Notes: generated by a model not told the origin, from the letters alone. A stretch of DNA of 64,000 bases from Planctomycetaceae bacterium (GCA_027487775.1 JAIYCY010000031.1:1-64000), one strand, 5' to 3'; shown: positions 37,406 to 47,532, numbered from the stretch's first letter. Program-made: numbers and translations.

Positions 37406-39772
37406 ATGTCCGATCTACCGAAAAAGCGCAAGACGTCATCAGCCCGACACGGGCAAACATCTTCTGCGCCCGCAAGACCTTCCAAGGCCCGCCCTCGTGG
37501 GGCTTCTTCTGCTGGTCCTGAAAACGCCGTCACGCGTCCATCGACCGGCCAGCGGAAGCCGGTCAAACACCCGGCACTTGCATCTGTCGGGTCAATTGAA
37601 CCATTCAAACAGGCGAAGTCGATCAAACAGGCGAAGTCGATCAAACAGGCAAAGCCGACCGAAGATTCCACACCAGACCCCCTCTTTCTCAATCGCGAAC
37701 TGAGCTGGCTCGACTTCAACCATCGCGTCCTCCAACTCGCCGCCGACGAGACCGTACCGCTCCTCGAGCGCGTCAAGTTCCTCGCCATCTTCGCAACCAA
37801 CCTCGACGAGTTTTTTATGAAGCGCATCGGCGGACTCCATCGCCAGCGCGCCGGCAAGCTCGCCTCGCGGTCGCTCGACGGCCTGACCGTCCTCGAACAA
37901 CTCAAGCGCATCCACGCCCGCATCCATCTCCAACTCGACGAACAAGTCCGGCTGTGGTTCGAAGTCCTTCACCCCGCCCTTAAACGCGAAGGCATCCAGA
38001 TCAGGCGTTACGACGGGCTCGACGACGACCAAAAGCGCGCCGCCGACGATTTCTTCCGCAAGCAGGTCTTCCCGATCCTCACTCCGCTCGCGGTCGATCC
38101 CGCCCATCCGTTCCCCTTCATCAGCAACCTCAGCAAATCGATGGGCGTCCTCCTCGAAGTCCCCGCACGAGGTAACAACCCCGCCGAGACCAACTTCGTC
38201 CGTATCAAGCTCCCCGACAACCTCCCTCGCTGGGTCAAAGTCCCCGCCAAGCGCGGCGATCTCATCTTCGTCCCGCTCGAAAGCGTCATCGGCGCAAACC
38301 TTCAGTCACTTTTCCCCGGACTCACCGTCCTCGAACATCACCTCTTCCGCGTCACACGTAACGCCGACGTCGAAACCGACGAGGAAGACGCCGACGACCT
38401 GCTGGCGATGGTCACCGAAGAACTCCGTCGCCGTCGCATGGCCGGCGTCGTGCGGCTGGAGATCCCGCTGACCATGAGCCCGCGCATGCGACAGCTCCTC
38501 GTCGAAGGACTCGAAGTCGATCCCACCGACGTCTATCTCATGCACGGCCCGCTCGATATGGACGACCTCATGCAGTTGTCCTCCATCGATCGACCTGATC
38601 TCAAATACGACATCTGGCACCCCATCCATCCCCCTCGCCTCGGCGATGAATCCACCGATTTCCTCAGCGTCATCCGCTCGGGCGACGTTCTGGTGCATCA
38701 CCCCTACGAAAGCTTCAAGGCCAGCGTCGAACGATTCGTTGAAAGCGCTGTCAACGATCCCAAGGTCCTTGCAATCAAGATGACGCTCTATCGCACGAGC
38801 CAGGACAGCCCGTTCGTCCCCGCACTCATCCGCGCCGCCGAGGCGGGCAAACAGGTCGCCGTCCTCATCGAGCTTAAGGCCCGCTTTGACGAACAACGGA
38901 ATGTCGAACTCGCCCAACGCCTCGAAAAGGCCGGCGTTCACGTCGTCTACGGCATCGTCGGACTCAAGACCCATACCAAGCTCGCCGTCGTCGTTCGCGA
39001 AGAAACCGACGGCCTCCGCACCTACGCCCACATCGGCACCGGAAACTACAACTCACGCACCGCCCAGCTTTACGGCGATCTCGGTCTCTTCACCTGCGAC
39101 CACGGCATCACCGCCGAAATCATCGAACTTTTTCACTCCCTCACCGGCGTGAGCCTCAAGGACGATTATCAAAAGCTCCTCATCGCGCCCGTCACGATGC
39201 GAAAGCGCTTCCTCCAGATGATCGATCGCGAAATCGAACACGCCCGCGCCGGTCGCCGCGCCCACATCTGGGCCAAGATGAACGCACTTCAGGACGAAAA
39301 AATCATCCGACGTCTCTATGAAGCAAGTTCTGCAGGCGTCCAGATCGACCTCATTGTCCGCGGGTTCTGCTGCCTCGTCCCCGGCGTCCCCGGACTCAGC
39401 GAAAACATCCGCATCCGCAGCATCCTCGGCCGATTCCTCGAACACAGCCGCATCTACCGATTCCACAACGCGGGCCAGGAAGAAATCTACCTCGGCAGCG
39501 CCGACTGGATGAGCCGCAACCTCGACTGGCGCGTCGAAGCCATCACCCCCGTGCTCGACCCCGCCCACCAACAACGCATCCGCGACATCCTCGAGATCAA
39601 CCTCTCCACCACGCGCCACGTCTGGCACCTCTGCCCCGACGGCCAATGGTCTCCCCTCGACCCAGGCCAAAACGCACAAAAGGCAAGCTCATCCGACGCT
39701 AAGCCCAGAACCAAGCCCCCACGCTGCGCCCAGGAACAACTCATGCGCATCACGCTCAACTCCGCCCGATGA
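37406..39772 (+). CDS. ppk1: Polyphosphate kinase 1
   Basis: Makes inorganic polyphosphate from ATP. It has 788 residues. After a Ser/Arg/Lys-rich extension of about 90 residues, the core begins FLNRELSWLDFNHRVL. Both active-site His elements are present: YAHIGTGNYNSRTA (about residue 541, autophosphorylated His region) and LGRFLEHSRIYRFHN (about 677). IKMTLYRTSQDSP and KARFDEQRN are also typical. The extension contains a hexapeptide repeated almost three times (SIKQAK), encoded by three 18-bp repeats at 37604-37657. The start could lie further downstream because the extension is not conserved. Confidence 0.95.
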   Translation: MSDLPKKRKTSSARHGQTSSAPARPSKARPRGASSAGPENAVTRPSTGQRKPVKHPALASVGSIEPFKQAKSIKQAKSIKQAKPTEDSTPDPLFLNRELSWLDFNHRVLQLAADETVPLLERVKFLAIFATNLDEFFMKRIGGLHRQRAGKLASRSLDGLTVLEQLKRIHARIHLQLDEQVRLWFEVLHPALKREGIQIRRYDGLDDDQKRAADDFFRKQVFPILTPLAVDPAHPFPFISNLSKSMGVLLEVPARGNNPAETNFVRIKLPDNLPRWVKVPAKRGDLIFVPLESVIGANLQSLFPGLTVLEHHLFRVTRNADVETDEEDADDLLAMVTEELRRRRMAGVVRLEIPLTMSPRMRQLLVEGLEVDPTDVYLMHGPLDMDDLMQLSSIDRPDLKYDIWHPIHPPRLGDESTDFLSVIRSGDVLVHHPYESFKASVERFVESAVNDPKVLAIKMTLYRTSQDSPFVPALIRAAEAGKQVAVLIELKARFDEQRNVELAQRLEKAGVHVVYGIVGLKTHTKLAVVVREETDGLRTYAHIGTGNYNSRTAQLYGDLGLFTCDHGITAEIIELFHSLTGVSLKDDYQKLLIAPVTMRKRFLQMIDREIEHARAGRRAHIWAKMNALQDEKIIRRLYEASSAGVQIDLIVRGFCCLVPGVPGLSENIRIRSILGRFLEHSRIYRFHNAGQEEIYLGSADWMSRNLDWRVEAITPVLDPAHQQRIRDILEINLSTTRHVWHLCPDGQWSPLDPGQNAQKASSSDAKPRTKPPRCAQEQLMRITLNSAR
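37604..37657 (+). repeat. Three 18-bp tandem repeats inside ppk1
   Basis: Units at 37604-37621, 37622-37639 and 37640-37657 read (a/t)tcaaacaggcgaagtcg with few changes, encoding the (F/S)IKQAK-type hexapeptide. They fall in the N-terminal extension, not in the catalytic core, so copy number can vary without breaking the enzyme. Confidence 0.85.
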
Positions 39773-39920
39773 GCCAGCCAACACGCGAATCAACATTTCA
39801 AATCCATCTCACGAATCGTTCACTCAATTCGACCACAAAGGTCCATCAAGCCCGCCACAGAAGCCGGCGCAGGAAGAGATGACATTGTCTGCCACTCAAC
39901 CTTCGCCTATCATCAAGACA

Positions 39921-40022
39921 TCGCTAGGGGTGTCCCGACCCATTGATCGGGACTGAGACGAACGCCGCGTGGCGCTCGAACCCTTCGAACCTGATCCGGG
40001 TCATGCCGGCGAAGGGAAGCGA
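39921..40022 (+). ncRNA. TPP riboswitch (THI element)
   Basis: The P1 arms TCGCT (39921-39925) and AGCGA (40018-40022) pair perfectly. The conserved GGGGTG, CTGAGA (39952-39957), ACCCTTCGAACCTGATCCGGGT and GCCGGCGAAGGGAAG elements are present in the correct order. It senses thiamine diphosphate. The downstream genes are a DinB-like gene starting 4 bp after it and thiC. Because the AAGGGAAG that must serve as the ribosome binding site lies in the aptamer's 3' strand, control may be translational. Confidence 0.95.
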
Positions 40023-40025
40023 ACG

Positions 40026-40544
40026 TTGATCTCCCAACCTCTCGACATTCTGCCGCGTCATTATCGCTGGACCGTCACCAAGCTGCTCGATCATTGCAGC
40101 CAGCTGGATGACGAGTCGTTTCATCGCGTCTTCCCCATCGGCCTCGGATCACTCCACGACACGATCCGGCACATGATCCAGTGTGTGCGCAGCTGGGTGG
40201 CGCGAGTCAAAGGTGAAAGGCCCGAACGCGCGGCAACCCGTTTAACCATTGCCGAGTTGAGGAACCTCCTGGAAATATCCTTCACCGAGATCGAAAGTTT
40301 GATCAACGCCTACCGCGATCGACTCGACAAGATCTCGTCCGAGGTGTTCGAGGAAGCCGGCTCGCGCGTGACCGTTCGATTCACCGCCGGCGCGGCGGTC
40401 ACGCATTGTCTCGTCCACACCAGCTATCACGCCGCCCAGTGCGTCAACATGCTCAGGCAACTCGACGCCCCGCGTCCATTGCCCGAACTGGACGTCATGG
40501 ATTTCTTTGTCTCCACCGAACCCGAAGCAGAATCGAAGGAGTAA
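40026..40544 (+). CDS. DinB-family protein in a thiamine-controlled operon
   Basis: A 172-residue four-helix bundle of the DinB/YfiT-like family. Its putative metal ligands are the His of [10 protein letters not shown] and the pair HTSYH. Family members are often thiol-dependent metalloenzymes or unknowns. The start is the TTG at 40026, directly after the TPP riboswitch; frames upstream are riboswitch sequence. It ends 5 bp before thiC, so it is the first gene of the operon. A role in thiamine metabolism is suggested by position only. Confidence 0.72.
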   Translation: MISQPLDILPRHYRWTVTKLLDHCSQLDDESFHRVFPIGLGSLHDTIRHMIQCVRSWVARVKGERPERAATRLTIAELRNLLEISFTEIESLINAYRDRLDKISSEVFEEAGSRVTVRFTAGAAVTHCLVHTSYHAAQCVNMLRQLDAPRPLPELDVMDFFVSTEPEAESKE

Positions 40545-40549
40545 GCACG

Positions 40550-42355
<1,806 letters not shown>

Positions 42356-42419
42356 TCACCTCGCGATTCCCTGGCCGCGACACTCCGGCACTTCATGTCA
42401 CGAAAGAGACACGCAGCCC

Positions 42420-42491
42420 GTAGGGTGCGTGCAACGCACCATCCCCGCCGCACCCCATCGCGCCGTCAAAGGTGCATTGCATGCGCCCTAC
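42420..42491. repeat. 72-bp extragenic palindrome
   Basis: Two 21-bp arms (42420-42440 and 42471-42491) are inverted copies of each other with 18 of 21 positions matching; the left arm opens GTAGGGTGCG and the right ends GCGCCCTAC. The 30-bp centre is unrelated. This is the general form of a REP- or MITE-like unit with the GTAGGGTGCG end seen in many genomes. It abuts the left end of the cassette array. Confidence 0.75.
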
Positions 42492-42580
42492 GCGACTCCA
42501 GTGGACCGGCCAGTTGTGTACACTTACGCTCGAAGGTCGGTCGCGTTGGCCGGCCACTGGACGGTGTCTACGTTATCCGG
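42491..42580 (+). repeat. Possible attC-like site 0 or array boundary
   Basis: Arms CCAGTGGACCGGCCA (from 42498) and TGGCCGGCCACTGG (42547-42560) pair with a one-base bulge around a 33-bp loop. ACGTTAT follows at 42570-42576, as at the next site. The left end is not of the TAACC type, so this may be the boundary site. Confidence 0.45.
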
Positions 42581-42591
42581 CAGAGGCGTCC

Positions 42592-43032
42592 TTGTCCGAC
42601 CTAAGCGAACATCCACTCACGAGCGCCCTGCATCAGGTCACTTCGGCGGCACTTCAATGCTTCCTCTCGCAAGACGCGAATGCGATCATGAAGATCCCTG
42701 CCAAGTCGCCGGACGTCGGTGAACTTTCTGTGTTGAACGACGACGTTGAATACACGGTTTGCGTCGGCCGAATCTATCACCGCCACTTCGAGGTGGATCG
42801 CGATGCCGTTGACGATGCCGCGGCAGTAGCCCATGAGGTCATCAGCTGGATAGAAGATATCCTGACTGACGAGATTCGGCTTCGACACTACTTCATCGAA
42901 GAACGGTTGGCGGGTGCTTCTTCGTGGCGTGCGGAAGTGGGCGCACCTGCTACGTGGCTGAAGACGGCAACTCGCTACGAAGATTTCTGCTGGTCGGGTC
43001 CACTCGGTGCCGGCCAACCGACTGCCGACTAA
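42592..43032 (+). CDS. Cassette gene 1, hypothetical protein
   Basis: A 146-residue soluble protein that I do not recognise. The likely start is the TTG at 42592, with AGAGG just upstream (42582-42586), directly after the ACGTTAT end of the preceding palindrome; the first ATG is 32 codons further in. It is acidic, with a long helix-like middle (DAAAVAHEVISWIEDILTDEI). The stop TAA is formed by the TAACC start of the following attC-like site, the usual cassette organisation. Confidence 0.55.
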   Translation: MSDLSEHPLTSALHQVTSAALQCFLSQDANAIMKIPAKSPDVGELSVLNDDVEYTVCVGRIYHRHFEVDRDAVDDAAAVAHEVISWIEDILTDEIRLRHYFIEERLAGASSWRAEVGAPATWLKTATRYEDFCWSGPLGAGQPTAD

Positions 43033-43128
43033 CCCGCCGATGCACCGGACCGAGCCGGCGGGTAAGCTTCTTGTGGTTCAAGAGCCGGCGCGGTGTCGGC
43101 TCGGCTACTGATCGGCCGTACGTGATGC
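43029..43128 (+). repeat. attC-like site 1
   Basis: It begins CTAACCCGCCGATGCA, has arms CCGAGCCG (43050-43057) and CGGCTCGG (43097-43104), and ends CGTGATGCC. It shares long blocks (for example the GCCGGCGGGTAAG and GTGGTTCAAGAG stretches) with site 2. Confidence 0.65.
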
Positions 43129-43159
43129 CTCGTCAAGAGTCTTCAAATCTGTGTTTCCC

Positions 43160-43588
43160 ATGAAGATCGAAATTACCTCTGATCCAGACCGCCATGACAT
43201 CGATGCCATTCATGCGTTCCTGACGCGTGCCTACTGGTCGGCTGGTATCCCAAGAGATACTGTCGCCCGTGCCGTTCGCAACTCACTTTCGTTTTCATTG
43301 TTCGCAGACTCTCGTCCCATCGGATTCGCGCGTGTGGTTACCGATCGTGCGACGTTTGCATATCTGGCTGATGTCTATGTGCTGGAGGATTTTCGCGGGC
43401 AGGGACTTAGTCGGGCCTTGCTGAATGCCGTGTTGAGCCATCCTGATGTCCAAGGACTGAGGCGTTACCTGTTGGCCACTCGCGATGCTCACGGCCTGTA
43501 TCACAAGTTTGGTTTTAGGAGTTTAGCAAGGCCCGAGCTGTTTATGGAGATTGACCACCCGAACATCTACCAATCGCAAGCCACATGA
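43160..43588 (+). CDS. Cassette gene 2, GNAT-family N-acetyltransferase
   Basis: A 142-residue acetyltransferase. Motif A is visible as LADVYVLEDFRGQGLSRALLNAV and motif B as LATRDAHGLYHKFGF. It resembles small GNATs common in integron cassettes and may modify a small molecule or antibiotic; the substrate is unknown. The ATG at 43160 starts the conserved sequence; a GTG three codons earlier is in frame. It ends 2 bp before the next attC-like site. Confidence 0.85.
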   Translation: MKIEITSDPDRHDIDAIHAFLTRAYWSAGIPRDTVARAVRNSLSFSLFADSRPIGFARVVTDRATFAYLADVYVLEDFRGQGLSRALLNAVLSHPDVQGLRRYLLATRDAHGLYHKFGFRSLARPELFMEIDHPNIYQSQAT

Positions 43589-43590
43589 AG

Positions 43591-43690
43591 CATAACCCGC
43601 CAATGCAGTAGACCGAGCCGGCGGGTAAGATTGTTGTGGTTCGAGAGTCGGCGCGGTGCTGGCTCGGCCGGTGATCGGTATCACGTTATT
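43591..43690 (+). repeat. attC-like site 2
   Basis: It begins CATAACCCGCCAATGCAG, has arms CCGAGCCG (43613-43620) and GGCTCGG (43661-43667), and ends CACGTTATTCC. It is the most complete site of the array. The next cassette's ATG is 6 bp downstream. Confidence 0.7.
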
Positions 43691-43696
43691 CCGCCC

Positions 43697-44077
43697 ATGC
43701 CGAACCAAGTCACGCTCGATATCGTCTCTCTCGCTGCGGACGGAGTGACCTATTCCGTTTACTTGGTTGAGCAAGGCCCGTGGGCGGACTCGGAAGTCCC
43801 ACAAGAGTTGCGGCGTGTCCAAGAACGTCTCTATAGCGCGTTGGAGGTGATCCCGGATGGCAAGCTCGCCGAGCTTTATCCGGAGACGAACGGAAAGGCG
43901 GTCGTGTAGCGTCTGGAATGCTGGGGAACGCCGGACGCGCCCGTTGGCGAATTTTTCGAGCGATGGATGCAACACGTGCAAAGCGATAACGAGTTTGCGC
44001 CGTCGATTGCCCGATGTCCGTACGTCATGTCGATCGGCTTCACCTATAAACACGGCGAGTTGGAGGGGGCGGAATAA
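43697..44077 (+). pseudogene. Cassette gene 3, DUF6572-like protein with in-frame amber codon
   Basis: The frame starting at 43697 reads 70 codons, meets TAG at 43907-43909, and continues uninterrupted for 55 more codons to the TAA at 44075-44077. The first part ends LAELYPETNGKAVV and the second starts RLECWGTPDAPVGEFFERW. Together they match the DUF6572 pattern, with the break inside the conserved KxVVxRL strand. One base change would restore it. It may be a dead gene, a sequencing error, or made by readthrough. The final TAA is part of the next attC-like site. Confidence 0.75.
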
Positions 44078-44172
44078 CCCGCCCGCTGGAACGGACCAAG
44101 ACGGCGGTATAATTCACTTGAGGCCGAGCGTCGCGCGTGGGCCGCCGCGGCCACTGATCGACATTCCGTGAT
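44074..44172 (+). repeat. attC-like site 3 (degenerate)
   Basis: It begins ATAACCCGCCCGC and ends CCGTGATGCGGC, like sites 1 and 2, but the central arms pair less well (ACGGCGG against CCGCCGC). It lies between the DUF6572-like gene and the VOC gene. Confidence 0.5.
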
Positions 44173-44215
44173 GCGGCATCGGCTATACTGGGGAAGTTAG
44201 TGACGGTTCAAAGGC

Positions 44216-44683
44216 ATGAGCGAGTTCATTCGAAAGAGACGTTCGCTTGTAGGTCTGTCGCTGTTACTACTCGCGATATCAGTTGGCTGTTCGTCCCACT
44301 TCAGGAGACATCCGATGGTGGAAGTTCGCTATCTTGAAATTCCCGTGACCGACATCGATCGGGCGGTGGCGTTTTATGAAGCGGTGTTTGAACTGAAGCT
44401 AGAGCGCGCGACCGTGGACGGCTACGCGATGGCACACTTCCCCTCGCTGGGCGAGCGTCTCGGCGCGGATGTCACACTTGCCCAGGGGGACGTGTATGTG
44501 CCGTCGAAGGCTGGGACCATCGTGTACTTTCATGTACCAGATATTGACGCCGTGATCTCACGGGCGACAGCGCGCGGCGCAACAGTTCTGTATCCGAAGA
44601 AAGCCGTCTCTCCGGAAACGTGGGTTGCGGAGTTCGAGGACTCCGAGGGTAACCGAATCGCTTTGAGCCAACGAGACGAATGA
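44216..44683 (+). CDS. Cassette gene 4, VOC-family protein with lipoprotein signal
   Basis: A 155-residue protein. Residues 1-25 form a convincing lipoprotein signal (RKRRSLVGLSLLLLAISVGC). From residue 34 it is a complete glyoxalase/bleomycin-resistance (VOC) domain: VRYLEIPVTDIDRAVAFYEAVF and later FHVPDIDAVISRATARGA and EFEDSEGNRIAL. VOC proteins are normally cytoplasmic. The ATG at 44315 with AGGAG 9 bp upstream would give a soluble form, so two starts are possible. It follows attC-like site 3. Confidence 0.78.
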   Translation: MSEFIRKRRSLVGLSLLLLAISVGCSSHFRRHPMVEVRYLEIPVTDIDRAVAFYEAVFELKLERATVDGYAMAHFPSLGERLGADVTLAQGDVYVPSKAGTIVYFHVPDIDAVISRATARGATVLYPKKAVSPETWVAEFEDSEGNRIALSQRDE

Positions 44684-45081
44684 GATAGCGGGCAACCGAA
44701 ACCGGCGACGCCGGCACATCACCCGCCGATGGACGATTGATGCGTCGCGTGGCTCCATGATCGTCGTCTTCGCACCGACCCGAATGTCTTTCGTTCAAGG
44801 TTTGAAGGTCGATCGAGGTTCGGCAAGGGCTTCGTGTGCGCGATCCGGCCAAACGTGTGCGCGAGCGCGCGGAAGGCGCGATCGAGCGTGCAGAAATCGT
44901 CGCCGGCCACCTCGAAACCAGAGCCTACGACACCCGGGAGAAGCAGTTCACCCGAACGCGAACACCGGAAATCGCGAGTATTGGGCAGGACAAGTTCCTC
45001 GGCCGTAGAATCGACATCTGCTTGCCCGGCAGATGCTTACAAACTCTGGAACGGGCTGTACCGACGGCGATGGAATGGGAC
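44684..45081. other. Stretch after the cassette array with no recognised gene
   Basis: It starts with an inverted repeat (GCGGG...CCCGC at about 44688-44726, containing CCGGCGaCGCCGG) that may be a decayed attC-like site. An open frame from GTG 44836 to 45117 (93 codons, charged, no known family) overlaps the promoter at 45082-45110 and is not counted as a gene. Confidence 0.4.
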
Positions 45082-45110
45082 TTGACAACCCAAACATTAC
45101 CCGATAATAT
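45082..45110 (+). promoter_or_regulatory. Near-consensus sigma-70 promoter upstream of ispF
   Basis: TTGACA (45082-45087) and TAATAT (45105-45110) are separated by exactly 17 bp in a locally AT-rich stretch. A full anti-Shine-Dalgarno complement AAGGAGGTGA follows at 45133-45142, but no start codon lies at normal spacing from it. Confidence 0.6.
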
Positions 45111-45185
45111 ACCCTAGCATATTTCAAATTGCAAGGAGGTGACGGCGAGGGGAAAGCTGGAGTAATTGGCGGTAGAATCGGGCTG

Positions 45186-45674
45186 ATGGAAAGCAGGCTT
45201 CGCATCGGCATTGGGCAGGATCTGCATCGACTGCAGCCGGGTGGAAAGCTCGTGCTGGCGGGCGTGGTGGTGAGCGATGCGATGTCGGCAGTCGCGCATT
45301 CTGACGGCGACGTCGTGCTGCATGCGCTGGTCGATGCCATTTTAGGCGGGCTGGGCTTGGGGGATATTGGCGAACATTTCCGGAACGACGACCCACGTTG
45401 GCGTGGGGCGGAGAGTCGGGTGTTTGTCGAGCAGGCGATGCGATGGCTCAGGGAGCGTGGCGGGCATGTCGTGAATGTGGATGTGACCGTTCTGGCGGAG
45501 CGTCCGAAGCTTTCGTCGAAGAAGCAGGCGATGGCGGAGTGTGTGCGGGAGTTGACCGGCTGTCCGAACGTGAACGTGAAGGCGGGCACGAACGAAGGCT
45601 GCGACGCGGTCGGTCGCGGCGAGGCGATCGCAGCGACGGTGGCGGTGTTGCTGGATTGTGGCGGTTCTCTATGA
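45186..45674 (+). CDS. ispF: 2-C-methyl-D-erythritol 2,4-cyclodiphosphate synthase
   Basis: MEP-pathway enzyme releasing CMP to form the cyclic diphosphate, feeding IPP to isoprenoid synthesis. It has 162 residues. GIGQDLHRL gives the zinc Asp and His, AHSDGDVVLHALVDAILGGLGLGDIGEHF is the family signature, and KAGTNEGCDAVGRGEAIAA closes the active site, with GTNE in place of the usual TTNE/TTTE. The ATG at 45186 fits the family N-terminus, though its ribosome binding site is weak. cysS follows about 220 bp downstream. Confidence 0.95.
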   Translation: MESRLRIGIGQDLHRLQPGGKLVLAGVVVSDAMSAVAHSDGDVVLHALVDAILGGLGLGDIGEHFRNDDPRWRGAESRVFVEQAMRWLRERGGHVVNVDVTVLAERPKLSSKKQAMAECVRELTGCPNVNVKAGTNEGCDAVGRGEAIAATVAVLLDCGGSL

Positions 45675-45894
45675 TCGGCTGCTCTGACCTTGTCGATGGT
45701 TTGCCTGTGTGGCGTGATGGCTTTGATGGGTCGGTTGACCGTTGGGTCAATGGACTCCGAGCGTCTTGCAACACATGGTGCATGCGGACAGGGTCGAGTG
45801 TTGCCCTCGGTCTGCACCCGCAGACTGGGGGATGGATTTGCCGTTTGTATCGCAGCCGCCGGCCACCCCTGCCGGTATGAGGATCGGGAGCCGC

Positions 45895-47406
45895 ATGTCG
45901 CTTCGCATATACAACACATTGACGCGTACCAAGGACGTTTTCGAGCCGGTTGTGCCGGGGAAGGTGGGGATGTACGTCTGCGGCCCGACTGTGTACGCCT
46001 CGCCGCACATTGGGCATCTTGTGGGTCCGGTGTTGTTTGATGTGATCAAGCGATACCTGGTCTACAAGGGATATGGCGTTCATTTGGTGGTGAATATCAC
46101 GGATGTGGACGACAAGCTGATCGCTGCGGCACGAGAGCAGCAGTTGACGGTCGACGAGATCGCCCGTCGATACACGACCGAGTATCAGCGGGCACTGGAG
46201 CGGCTGCGGATCGACACCATCAATGAGTTCCCCGCCGTTTCCGGGCATATGCCCGAGATCGTCGCAATGATTCAGAAGCTGATCGATCGGAAGCACGCGT
46301 ATGTGGTCGAGGGGAACGTTTGGTTCGATGTCGCATCAGATCCGCATTACGGACGCCTCTCGGGCCGAAGCACCGAGCAACAGCAGGCCGGGACACGCGA
46401 GACGCTCGGCGATGGCAAGAAGAGCGTCGCCGACTTTGCGCTGTGGAAGTCCGCCAAGCCGGGCGAGCCGGCGTGGCCGAGCCCGTGGGGCGACGGCCGA
46501 CCGGGTTGGCATATCGAGTGCTCGGCGATGTCGATGAAGCTTCTCGGAGAGACCTTCGATCTGCACGGCGGGGGTGATGATCTGAAGTTTCCGCATCATG
46601 AGAACGAGCTGGCACAATCCGAATGTGCCACGGGCAAGACGTTTGCCCGGTTCTGGCTTCACAACGGCCTGACACGCATCCGAACCAAGAGCAAATCGGG
46701 CGAATGGCAGCAGGAGAAGATGAGCAAGTCGCTCGGCAACGTGATCAGCGCCGACGCGCTGCTAGACGAGCACGGGCCTGACCTTTTGCGATACCTGTTA
46801 CTCTCGACGCATTATCGCAGTCCGATCGAGTTTAGCGATGAAGTGATTGCCAATTGCGGCAAGGCGATGCAAAGTTTTCATCGTCTTTACGAACGGGCTG
46901 CGCGGATCGGCGCAACGCCCGACGAGAAATCCCAGGAAGTCGATCAGGCGAGCCGCACGATGCTCGACACCGCCGCCGCGGACTTCATTCGCAAGCTTCT
47001 GCAATTGAAGATGCGGTACATGGAGTCGATGGACGACGACTTCAACACCGCCAGCGCCATCGCGGTGATGCATGAGATGGCGAGTGAAATCAATGCATAC
47101 ATCGCGCTGACGCGTCTTGAGTATCAGTCCGCAGAGCTGCCCAAGCAGGCGGTGGCAACGGGATTGGTCACGCTCGCAAGACTCGCGAGCCTGCTGGGCA
47201 TGAAACTCGATCCGCCCATGAGCGCTTCTGATGATGCGTCAACCGGCGATCTTGCACCAAAGCTGATCGCGATCCTCATCAACGTCCGAAACCAAGCCCG
47301 CGCAGCCAAGCAATTCGCAATCGCGGACGCGGTTCGAGATCAACTCAAAGAGGCCGGCATCAGCCTCGAAGACTCCCCCGCCGGCACGATCTGGCGAAAG
47401 GGATAG
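45895..47406 (+). CDS. cysS: Cysteinyl-tRNA synthetase
   Basis: Charges tRNA-Cys. It has 503 residues. CGPTVYASPHIGHL gives a zinc Cys and the HIGH signature (about residue 38), IECSAMSMKLLG and HHENELAQSE supply further zinc ligands, and KMSKSLGN (about 276) is the second ATP-binding signature. The ATG at 45895 has GGGAG upstream and starts the conserved MSLRIYNTLTR; an ATG at 45877 is also in frame. It is co-oriented with ispF. Confidence 0.97.
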   Translation: MSLRIYNTLTRTKDVFEPVVPGKVGMYVCGPTVYASPHIGHLVGPVLFDVIKRYLVYKGYGVHLVVNITDVDDKLIAAAREQQLTVDEIARRYTTEYQRALERLRIDTINEFPAVSGHMPEIVAMIQKLIDRKHAYVVEGNVWFDVASDPHYGRLSGRSTEQQQAGTRETLGDGKKSVADFALWKSAKPGEPAWPSPWGDGRPGWHIECSAMSMKLLGETFDLHGGGDDLKFPHHENELAQSECATGKTFARFWLHNGLTRIRTKSKSGEWQQEKMSKSLGNVISADALLDEHGPDLLRYLLLSTHYRSPIEFSDEVIANCGKAMQSFHRLYERAARIGATPDEKSQEVDQASRTMLDTAAADFIRKLLQLKMRYMESMDDDFNTASAIAVMHEMASEINAYIALTRLEYQSAELPKQAVATGLVTLARLASLLGMKLDPPMSASDDASTGDLAPKLIAILINVRNQARAAKQFAIADAVRDQLKEAGISLEDSPAGTIWRKG

Positions 47407-47532
47407 AGGCCGTTTCTTGAATCGTTGACCTTGTGGACAGACCGAGACAACCGCTCGATCAGGATCGATGTTGCTCTTTGACAATTCAACTGAACGGGCC
47501 GCGCTCGCACTCCACGCCGTGGGAAAGGGGAG

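Larger units (their letters stand above)
42491..44172 (+). mobile_element. Putative integron cassette array without integrase (CALIN)
   Basis: Short unrelated genes, all on the plus strand, alternate with ~100-bp imperfect palindromes. Two of these palindromes (43029-43128 and 43591-43690) share most of their sequence. The sites begin (C/A)TAACCCGCC.ATGCA and enclose arms CCGAGCCG and CGGCTCGG; two of the four end in ACGTTAT. That is the layout of planctomycete attC sites. Two genes place their stop codon in the attC end. No integrase gene or attI is visible. Assignment is from structure and remembered attC form, not from a search. Confidence 0.68.

Noticed and set aside
43907-43909. Genome-wide reassignment of TAG to a sense codon
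   Set aside because: cysS, the gene ending at 27001 and others end with TAG, and the second amber case lies in a gene with further lesions.
44836-45117. 93-codon charged ORF after the cassette array
   Set aside because: No recognised family; it overlaps a near-consensus promoter and begins with GTG lacking a ribosome binding site.
42356-45185. Prophage or conjugative element
   Set aside because: No phage structural, integrase, relaxase or transposase gene is visible; the cassette model fits better.
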